Shown: in pieces, positions 1 through 5,703 of the stretch | How the letters are laid out: each line of letters begins with the position of its first letter | Position numbering within the stretch: the first letter of the stretch is position 1 | Assembly (NCBI GenBank): GCA_027618625.1 | Contig: JAQCER010000189.1 | Span: 1-6,784 of the forward strand | Reading direction: 5' to 3' | Source: Verrucomicrobiota bacterium | GTDB lineage: Bacteria > Verrucomicrobiota > Verrucomicrobiia > Verrucomicrobiales > DEV007 | DNA: 6,784 bases | Translations under genes and position numbers: made by a program | The notes under the pieces: generated by a model | Databases searched by the model: none | What the model was told of the DNA's origin: nothing | The model's input: only the letters and a program-made list of their open reading frames with translations

Positions 1-1
1 T

Positions 2-1216
2 TCCGTCGACCTGCGCGTGGATGTACCGAGGACGGTAACTCTGCAGGGAAATGTCGCTGCAACCATTGCTACGGGGACCAGCGTTGTCGGCGGAGTCTTA
101 ATGATGGCGGCAGCAGCATGGATCATTCGGAGAAGAGTGGTGATTCCGGTGCAGCGAATGGCGAAACATGCTGAAAGGATCGGAGAGAAAGGCGATTTGA
201 AAACCAAGCTTGGCTACACGCGGAACGATGAGATTGGTGTGCTCGCCGGTGCCTTCGATGGGATGGTCGCAGCGATCGCCGACACCAGGCAGCAACTGCT
301 GATCGCGGCCCACCGAGCTGGCATGGCGGACGTGGCAAGAGAAGTCTTGCACAATGTTGGCAACGCTGTGAACGCGGCAAATGCATCCCTTGAAATGCTG
401 GAGCAACGGGCATCTGACTCGAAGCTGGCCGGACTTCTAAAAGCTACAGGTCTATTACAGTCCCAGTCGCACAGGGCAGCAGAGTTCTTCAGCCAGGACC
501 ATCGCGGCCCCAAATTACTCGGCTACTTCTCCAAAGTTACGCAGCATCTGCAGCAGGAGTTCGCGGAGAATCGCTATAGTCTTAACCGGCTGCGCCACAC
601 GATTCGCCATATCCAGGGAATCATCGCTCAGCAGCAGGTTTACTCCCGCTCTGCTGATTTTACGATGGACATTGAACTGGACGATTTGATCAATGAGGCT
701 CTGGATCTGAACGAATATCAGTTGGCCGAGCTGAACGTAGAAGTGGAGATTAGAGCGAAGGGTATCCCCACTTTGAGGCTGAACAAAGGAAAATTCAGCC
801 AGGTATTGGTCAACCTGGTCAGGAACGCGTTGGATGCGATGCGGGATCAGGACCGCTACCGGAAATTGACTATTGCGGCATCCCGCAGTGGTCGTGCCGG
901 GCTGGTCATTGAAATCTCAGATACCGGCGCTGGGATCTCCGACGAAGTCCGAACCAAACTTTTCCAGCAGGGCTTCACAACGAAGTCGACAGGAAACGGC
1001 ATTGGTCTCCACTTCTGCTCAAACACAGTACAGTCAATGGGGGGGAAGATCGACGTTCTGAGCGAAGGGCCTGAGACAGGAGCAATATTCCGAATTCTCC
1101 TGCCAGAGGCCATCTTTGTCAGGGATGCCGTTGCTACGGATGGCACAAACATACAGGGCAAGACCGAAGGCCACACAGTTCCACCCCGCAGGAGTATCGC
1201 ACTCATGCACCGGTAA
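2..1216 (+). CDS. Membrane sensor histidine kinase with HAMP domain, 5' end missing
   Basis: The reading frame is open to the left edge, so the GTG at 17 is probably internal and the N-terminal sensor region with its first membrane segment lies outside the window. Counting from that GTG, residues about 15-37 form a hydrophobic membrane helix ending in RRR, and about 38-90 form a HAMP domain (IPVQRM, then NDEIGVLAGAFDGM). The H-box is non-standard: AGMADVAREVLHNVGNAVNA at 101-120, with His112 as probable phosphorylation site. It resembles a known but little-studied kinase family that uses HNVGN in place of HExRTP. The HATPase domain is complete: N-box around N266 and N270, DTGAGI at 302-307, FTTKSTGNGIGLH at 320-332. 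A tail of about 35 residues after the ATPase shows no recognisable domain. The stop is 14 bases before the hybrid kinase start, so co-transcription is likely. The signal sensed is unknown. Confidence 0.9.
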   Translation, partial: SVDLRVDVPRTVTLQGNVAATIATGTSVVGGVLMMAAAAWIIRRRVVIPVQRMAKHAERIGEKGDLKTKLGYTRNDEIGVLAGAFDGMVAAIADTRQQLLIAAHRAGMADVAREVLHNVGNAVNAANASLEMLEQRASDSKLAGLLKATGLLQSQSHRAAEFFSQDHRGPKLLGYFSKVTQHLQQEFAENRYSLNRLRHTIRHIQGIIAQQQVYSRSADFTMDIELDDLINEALDLNEYQLAELNVEVEIRAKGIPTLRLNKGKFSQVLVNLVRNALDAMRDQDRYRKLTIAASRSGRAGLVIEISDTGAGISDEVRTKLFQQGFTTKSTGNGIGLHFCSNTVQSMGGKIDVLSEGPETGAIFRILLPEAIFVRDAVATDGTNIQGKTEGHTVPPRRSIALMHR

Positions 1217-1230
1217 CCGAATAAATTGAA

Positions 1231-3459
1231 ATGAACGACACTATCAATCCCTTCAGGCATCGAATCCTTCTGGTCGATGATTCCCCGTCCATTCACGAGG
1301 ATTTTCGCTATTTTCTTTCCCCGTCGAAAAACCATTCGCTAGCTGCGGAAGAGATGGAGCTCTTTGGCGCTGATGAGGTACCAGATGTGGAGGCGAATGA
1401 CTTTCCGGGAGGCGAATTTGAGTTAGTCTTTGCCTATCAGGGAAAGGAGGCCCTGGAGTTGGTGAAGGAGGCAGAAGAAATGGGTGCTCCCTTCAGAATG
1501 GCGTTCGTGGACATTCGGATGCCTCCTGGTTGGGACGGGATAGAGACCATCGAACACCTGTGGGCAGTGAACCCAAATCTGGAGATCGTCGTTTGTTCCG
1601 CCTACTCAGATTATTCGTGGCACGAGATCGTTTCCCGTCTGGGGAGAACTGACCGCTACCAAATTCTCAAGAAACCGTTCGAGGGAATTGAAGTGCGTCA
1701 GTTGGCGGCAACACTTTCCGAAAAGTCGCGGCTGCGCCAAGTTTACCTTCGCCAGATCGCGGATCTAGAATTGGCAGTCGCCGATCGATCCGCTGCGCTG
1801 GAGGATGCCCGGGAAGCCCGCGAGGCGGCAGAAAAGGCCGCTGCTGCAAAGTCCGAATTTTTGGCCAACATGAGCCATGAGATTCGCACTCCGCTCAACG
1901 GAGTGGTAGGGATGACGGAGCTGCTGAGTAGCACCACTTTGGATGAACAACAGCGACGATTCGTGAGTGGCACGAAGGCTTCCGTTAACTGTCTGCTCAG
2001 CCTGGTGGACGATATCCTCGACTTCTCAAAGATCGAAGCAGGAAGGCTTGAGCTGGATCCGGTTGAGTTCAATCTTCAAAGTCTCGTAGAAGACATGGCG
2101 GAAATTCTCTCGCCCCGTGCCGAAGGGAAGGGCGTGGAGATTTGCTGCGAACTTGTAGAAGGCCTGCCTGTGATGGCGGTCGCCGATGCCAATCGCTTAC
2201 GACAAATCATATTAAACTTGTTGAGCAATGCGGTGGAACTTACCGAGCAGGGCAGGGTGCTGCTCAGCGTTCACCCGGAGAGCGTCGGGGGCACGGAAAC
2301 CATGGTGCGCTTTGAAGTGCATGATACGGGGATCGGCATTCCAGACGCCAGGAAAGACAGCTTGTTCCAAGTTTTCACTCAGGTGGATGCGTCCACCACC
2401 AGGAAGTTCGGCGGAACTGGATTGGGTCTGGCATTGTCCAGACAGCTTGTGCATTTATTCAGTGGAGAGATCGGTTTCGATAGCGAGATCGGCAAGGGAT
2501 CTGTCTTCTGGTTTACCGCACGTTTAGGGCGATCTATCCGGCCAGAACCAAATTTGACTCCGCCAGCTGCATTCCGGGGACTCCGGGCGATGGTGGTCGA
2601 CGACAAGCATGCGAGTCTTGATGTTGTTCGTTCGATCCTGACGCGGTGGGGAATCGAGTGTGACCTTTGCGAACATCCCTTACGAGCGGTCTCCGATCTT
2701 CAGGAAGCCTCAGCCTCTGGTCAGCCCTACGAGTTCCTCGTTTGCGACATGCAGATGGCAGAAATGGATGGAATGGATTTTGTGGGAAGTGTGAGGGCGC
2801 TTTCTGACTTGCAAGACCTGCCAATCATCGCCTTAGCGTCCATAGGCCAGAATATTCGTGGCGATTTGTGTAGCGAATGGGGAGTATCTGAGTGCATTGC
2901 CAAACCCGTCCGTTACAGCATGCTGCTAACTGCCGTCGAACGATCTCTCAATCACGGCGTTCCCGGGGAACTCTTGCAGTCGGAAATGGACGAGATCATG
3001 GATAGCGCTCTGTTGTCACCACCAATGGCAATCGATGGGAAAAGGCGCCGCATTTTAGTAGCCGAAGACAATGAAATGAATCGGCTGGTCATCAGTTCTT
3101 ATCTGAGATCCATGGACTTCGATTGCACGTTGGTTGACGACGGTCGTGCAGCCGTCGAGTACGCTTCCACAGGAACCTTCGACCTGGTGCTGATGGACTG
3201 GCAAATGCCGGAAATGAATGGAGTGGATGCCACTATAGCGATCCGCGAGCGGGAGCAAATGAGTGGTAGCCTCGCGCGTAATCACTCCAGGCTGCCAGTG
3301 ATTGCGGTCACTGCGCACGCGACTTCGGGAGACCGCGGAAAATGTTTGAATGTCGGCATGGATGGTTATGTCACCAAGCCGATCGATAAACAGTCGCTCA
3401 TCGCCGTTCTCAGCCGTCACCTGGATGCAGTGACGCCAGGTGAGATGCTGGCCAATTGA
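1231..3459 (+). CDS. Hybrid histidine kinase, REC-HisKA-HATPase-REC-REC
   Basis: This 742-residue protein has no signal peptide or membrane helix and should be cytoplasmic. Receiver 1 (about 10-160) has D16/D17, acceptor D94, S123 and K148. It carries an insertion of about 30 residues after helix 1 and the signature [10 protein letters not shown], both typical of an atypical receiver family often encoded beside kinases like the upstream one. A charged Ala-rich helix (about 160-208) leads to a canonical HisKA with [11 protein letters not shown] and His216. The HATPase has N329/N333, DTGIGIP at 365-371 and GGTGLGL at 394-400; the N-box reads NAVELT where NAxKFT is usual. Receiver 2 (about 450-570) has D457/D458, D506 and K558 but Ala536 where Thr/Ser is expected. 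Receiver 3 (about 606-730) is complete: E612/D613, D656, T694, K716. The family pattern suggests a multistep phosphorelay; no HPt or DNA-binding domain is present, so the output partner is elsewhere. The ATG at 1231 lacks a Shine-Dalgarno but fits the receiver start. Confidence 0.95.
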   Translation: MNDTINPFRHRILLVDDSPSIHEDFRYFLSPSKNHSLAAEEMELFGADEVPDVEANDFPGGEFELVFAYQGKEALELVKEAEEMGAPFRMAFVDIRMPPGWDGIETIEHLWAVNPNLEIVVCSAYSDYSWHEIVSRLGRTDRYQILKKPFEGIEVRQLAATLSEKSRLRQVYLRQIADLELAVADRSAALEDAREAREAAEKAAAAKSEFLANMSHEIRTPLNGVVGMTELLSSTTLDEQQRRFVSGTKASVNCLLSLVDDILDFSKIEAGRLELDPVEFNLQSLVEDMAEILSPRAEGKGVEICCELVEGLPVMAVADANRLRQIILNLLSNAVELTEQGRVLLSVHPESVGGTETMVRFEVHDTGIGIPDARKDSLFQVFTQVDASTTRKFGGTGLGLALSRQLVHLFSGEIGFDSEIGKGSVFWFTARLGRSIRPEPNLTPPAAFRGLRAMVVDDKHASLDVVRSILTRWGIECDLCEHPLRAVSDLQEASASGQPYEFLVCDMQMAEMDGMDFVGSVRALSDLQDLPIIALASIGQNIRGDLCSEWGVSECIAKPVRYSMLLTAVERSLNHGVPGELLQSEMDEIMDSALLSPPMAIDGKRRRILVAEDNEMNRLVISSYLRSMDFDCTLVDDGRAAVEYASTGTFDLVLMDWQMPEMNGVDATIAIREREQMSGSLARNHSRLPVIAVTAHATSGDRGKCLNVGMDGYVTKPIDKQSLIAVLSRHLDAVTPGEMLAN

Positions 3460-3484
3460 ACGGCTTGAGGAGCCTGGACAGCGC

Positions 3485-3505
3485 CGAGCCAGCATCGTAG
3501 GCTCG
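3485..3505 (+). terminator. Weak hairpin, possible terminator of the kinase operon
   Basis: CGAGCC at 3485-3490 pairs with GGCTCG at 3500-3505 around a nine-base loop, about 25 bases after the hybrid kinase stop. The position suits a terminator, but the stem has only 6 bp and no T-run follows. GAGCCT at 3470-3475 could pair with AGGCTC at 3499-3504 as an alternative. A chance hairpin is quite possible. Confidence 0.25.
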
Positions 3506-3701
3506 TCTCCATGGTCACCTTTACTGACAAGGACGGCGGGTTCGATCGTCGGAGTTAGTTTTCTTAAGGTCGGCTCGATGGGCCTGGGTGGGTAGTCGTT
3601 GCCAGGATTGTTGCAGGCGAAGGCTGCGGGGAGTCCATTCGAAGGAGCAAAATAAGGAAATAAGAGACCTGGCATAAAATGTAGACACCAACGCTACCGG
3701 G

Positions 3702-3741
3702 CGGGTGGAAACCAAGGAACCGAGGAAAACACGGAAACACA
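3702..3741. repeat. Short degenerate purine-rich repeat with GGAA every 8-9 bases
   Basis: GGAA occurs at 3707, 3716, 3724 and 3733 (spacings 9, 8 and 9) inside a C/A/G-rich stretch almost free of T. The look is that of the ACCACGGAG-type degenerate spacer repeats I recall from Verrucomicrobiota and Planctomycetes genomes; that link is from memory. It lies 15 bases beyond the stop of the minus-strand thioesterase-like gene and has no coding frame of interest. Confidence 0.45.
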
Positions 3742-3756
3742 TCTGGGGGCGGGGCA

Positions 3757-4183
3757 TTACTTGTCGACTCTTTTGACGAACCAGCCGACCATGGCGCTCA
3801 GGGCATGAGTTCCGTGTTCGTCGGAAACGTCGACTGCTACGTAGAGAGTCGCTTTGCCGCGGCGGCGGAATGTTTCTTTGAATGCTACGCGGGTGTCTGG
3901 AAGGGCGGAGGCGGTTGAGGAGACGGCCCCAATTGCGGGCTTGCGGAACTTTGCCTCGAACTTCCGGACGACTGGCACGGTCGTGCCATCCTCGAGTTCA
4001 GTATACTCGGTGAGCAGGAATTGGCCGCTGGTGGCTTCTGCCAGGGCCATGAGGGCGCTGGCGTGCACGGTGCCAAGATGGTTTGTGTACCGAAGGATCG
4101 GCAGGGAGTTGGAAGATGTATCCGGGCTCTGGACTACGAGTGATGCCGATCAGAGCGTTGAACGGGAGCTGGGTGATGTCCAT
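3757..4183 (-). pseudogene. Hotdog-fold thioesterase-like protein (PaaI/DUF4442-like), frameshifted
   Basis: Two adjacent minus-strand frames together make one hotdog-domain protein. The first starts at ATG 4183, with an in-frame TAA two codons upstream that fixes the start, and reads MDITQLPFNALIG then IFQLPADP. The second carries RYTNHLGTVHASALMALAEA, the typical hotdog central-helix region, then VPVVRKFEAKFRKPA, and ends at TAA 3757. Removing one base near 4090-4096 (minus-strand CCTTCGG) joins ADP directly to RYTNHLGTVHAS and gives a continuous protein of 141 residues, a normal length for single-domain hotdog thioesterases acting on acyl-CoA. As read, the first frame stops after 61 residues. 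A GTG at 4068 could start a 103-residue fragment, but this would lack the first beta strand. The break may be a real mutation or a sequencing error. The substrate is unknown. The gene is convergent with the kinase operon and divergent from rodA. Confidence 0.72.
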
Positions 4184-4301
4184 GCATTATTGGAGCGTCG
4201 CCTCACTCAAAAACCGTTCGCGGCATCGTTGAAATGGTTTATTATGTTGGAAATTCCAGTTTTCCTGAAGAATCAGCCCCCAGGTCTGGCCTATTCCGCT
4301 A
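4184..4301. promoter_or_regulatory. Divergent intergenic region likely to hold the rodA promoter
   Basis: This 118-base gap lies between the starts of the minus-strand thioesterase-like gene and rodA, so any promoters for both should be here or just inside the genes. An AT-rich patch at about 4229-4258 contains TTGAAA at 4229 and TATTAT at 4240, but these two are too close together to form one sigma-70 promoter. A poor -35 (TTCGCG, 4217) stands 17 bases before the TATTAT. No operator-like palindrome is evident. Confidence 0.25.
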
Positions 4302-5477
4302 GTGACTCCTCTTTTCCGCAAATTCATTGGTATCAACTGGTTGCTCTTCGCGACCATGGCCGCCCTGCTGGTTGCGGGCGTCGTGGCGATTTACAGTGCT
4401 GTAGAGTTCCGCGAGGAAGCTGCATTCAACGGTCTGTGGCGAAAGCATGTGCTCATGTTCGGCATCGGAATGGTTGTATTTTCTATCGCGGCGATGATCG
4501 ACTACAAGTGGGTGCGGTGGGGTGCGATCCCTCTGTACGGCATGGCTCTGTTGCTGTTGGTGATCGTCCAGCTGGCGGGAACAGAAGTGAACAGCTCAAA
4601 GAGCTGGCTGAATCTCGGCGGCTTCAGATTTCAGCCGTCTCAGGCGGCGATGGGGGCGGGGATCCTTATGCTCGCTTTTGTCCTCGCGGAGCTGAACAAG
4701 TTTCATCCGATTCTCCGAAATCACTTTTTGCGGCTCCTGATCGCCGGAATCGTTGGCGGAGTGCCATGCTTGCTGGTGCTGAAGGAAGGCGACTTCGGCT
4801 CCGCGTCTGTCTGGCTTCCGGTCATGGGCGCGATGCTGTTCGTCGGCAGCATCCCGATGCGTTACATCATTACGATTGTTCTAATTGGACTTATGGTGGT
4901 GCCGCTGGTCTACTTTTTCAAACTTGAGGACTACCAGCAGTCCCGAATCACGACCGCTCTCAACGTGCTTCAGGGGAGAGAAATCGACAAGCAGGGGGAG
5001 GGCTACGCCACTTACCATATCACCAATGCCATCGGATCAGCTGGTTGGGAGGGCAAAGGATTCCTTGCCAGAAGGGTGGAAGGACAGAAATCGATTCATC
5101 GTATGGGTTTCCTGCCAAAGAATACCGCACACAACGACTACATCTTCGCTGTCATCGCGGAAGAGCACGGTTTCCGCGGATGCATGATCCTGCTGGGAAC
5201 GCTCGCCGGGCTGATGCTGCAGGGCGTCTGGGTTGCGTTCCGCAGTCGCGATCCACTGGGCAGGCTGATTGCTATCGGCACCACCAGCCTGTTTTTTGCG
5301 CACACTTTTCAACATGTCGGCATGCAGGTGCATCTGTTGCCGATCACCGGCCTGCCGCTGCCGTTTATCAGCTACGGGGGTTCCTTCGTCATCATTTCCC
5401 TGTTCCTCATGGGAATGACTCAGAGCGTCTGGATTCACCGCAACGTTCCTGTCGAGAAGAAGAAGGAACGTGACTAG
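4302..5477 (+). CDS. rodA: RodA, SEDS-family peptidoglycan glycosyltransferase of the elongation machinery
   Basis: RodA polymerises lipid II into glycan strands in the inner membrane together with a class B PBP and the MreBCD elongasome. The 391-residue protein is mostly hydrophobic, with about ten membrane helices (for example about 12-33, 74-92, 144-160, 188-205, 322-338 and 356-378). Family marks are SWLNLGGFRFQPSQ (101-114), KEGDFGSASVW (161-171), matching the usual QPDLGTA region, the extracellular motif FLPKNTAHNDYIFAVIAEE with Asp279 as the presumed catalytic acid, and PFISYGGS (354-361). The normal QPSE motif reads QPSQ. The frame opens after a TGA at 4266, and GTG 4302 is the only standard start before residue 19; it gives MTPLFRKF, which fits the family. 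No Shine-Dalgarno is visible. No PBP2 or mre gene lies beside it. FtsW or SpoVE is less likely given the RodA-like motif 3. The last three codons (ERD) and stop lie in the 12-bp repeat. Confidence 0.93.
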   Translation: MTPLFRKFIGINWLLFATMAALLVAGVVAIYSAVEFREEAAFNGLWRKHVLMFGIGMVVFSIAAMIDYKWVRWGAIPLYGMALLLLVIVQLAGTEVNSSKSWLNLGGFRFQPSQAAMGAGILMLAFVLAELNKFHPILRNHFLRLLIAGIVGGVPCLLVLKEGDFGSASVWLPVMGAMLFVGSIPMRYIITIVLIGLMVVPLVYFFKLEDYQQSRITTALNVLQGREIDKQGEGYATYHITNAIGSAGWEGKGFLARRVEGQKSIHRMGFLPKNTAHNDYIFAVIAEEHGFRGCMILLGTLAGLMLQGVWVAFRSRDPLGRLIAIGTTSLFFAHTFQHVGMQVHLLPITGLPLPFISYGGSFVIISLFLMGMTQSVWIHRNVPVEKKKERD

Positions 5478-5546
5478 GATCGGGACTAGGAACGTGACTA
5501 GGATCGGGACTAGGATCGGGACTAGGATCGGGACTAGGATCGGGAC
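5464..5546 (+). repeat. 12-bp tandem repeat, seven units, overlapping the rodA stop codon
   Basis: Units begin at 5464, 5476, 5488, 5500, 5512, 5524 and 5536. Two versions occur: AGGAACGTGACT (units 1 and 3) and AGGATCGGGACT (units 2 and 4-7, the last ending in A instead of T). They differ at two positions. The first unit lies in the last codons of rodA, and the TAG stop (5475-5477) spans the junction of units 1 and 2. As the unit is four codons long, the same in-frame TAG recurs at 5487, 5499, 5511, 5523 and 5535. CTAG therefore appears six times at exact 12-base spacing, and GATC in each unit of the second version. The minus strand reads as VPIL repeats in an antisense frame that I do not regard as a gene. 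Confidence 0.97.
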
Positions 5547-5703
5547 AACGCGGCGGAACAGATGCCGGTTCGGTGCGGCCATGAGATCGTGAGATTTGCA
5601 TTAGGCTTTGCTTCCTCTTCTGAGTTCTGACCATCCCCAAACACCCCAAAACCTGCTGGACAGAAGCGAGAATCGAGCCAATGAAGGCTGTGAATTCAAC
5701 ATT
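5547..5703. other. Spacer between the repeat array and aspS, no gene seen
   Basis: This 157-base stretch should hold the aspS promoter and leader, but I cannot assign convincing -35 and -10 boxes. No strong hairpin with a T-run is visible, so there is neither a clear rodA terminator nor a T-box-like leader. An ATG at 5681 is out of frame with aspS. AAGG at 5684-5687 is about 16 bases before the aspS start, too far for a standard Shine-Dalgarno. Confidence 0.5.

Larger units (their letters stand above)
3460..3756. other. Convergent intergenic region, no gene seen
   Basis: These 297 bases separate the 3' ends of the hybrid kinase (+) and the thioesterase-like gene (-). Open frames crossing it are antisense extensions of the kinase region with no recognisable protein. 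It contains a weak hairpin just after the kinase stop and a purine-rich repeat just downstream of the thioesterase stop, both listed separately. I see no tRNA or other structured RNA. Confidence 0.6.

Noticed and set aside
856..1335. Minus-strand frame of 159 codons
   Set aside because: It is antisense to the HATPase domain of the first kinase and the start of the hybrid kinase.
3055..3675. Minus-strand frame of 206 codons over receiver 3 and the spacer
   Set aside because: It is antisense to a conserved receiver domain, and its translation resembles no protein family.
3854..4927. Plus-strand frame of 357 codons across the thioesterase gene and rodA
   Set aside because: It is antisense to the hotdog gene and out of frame with rodA; the Arg/Cys-rich composition is typical of a shadow frame.
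5464..5546. CRISPR array
   Set aside because: The units are 12 bp and directly adjacent with no unique spacers, so this is a simple tandem repeat.
5037..5582. Minus-strand frame with VPIL repeats resembling a hydrophobic peptide
   Set aside because: The repeats are only the translated 12-bp array, and the rest is antisense to rodA.
5547..5703. T-box or other riboswitch leader before aspS
   Set aside because: I could not find a T-box sequence, specifier stem or terminator hairpin with a T-run.
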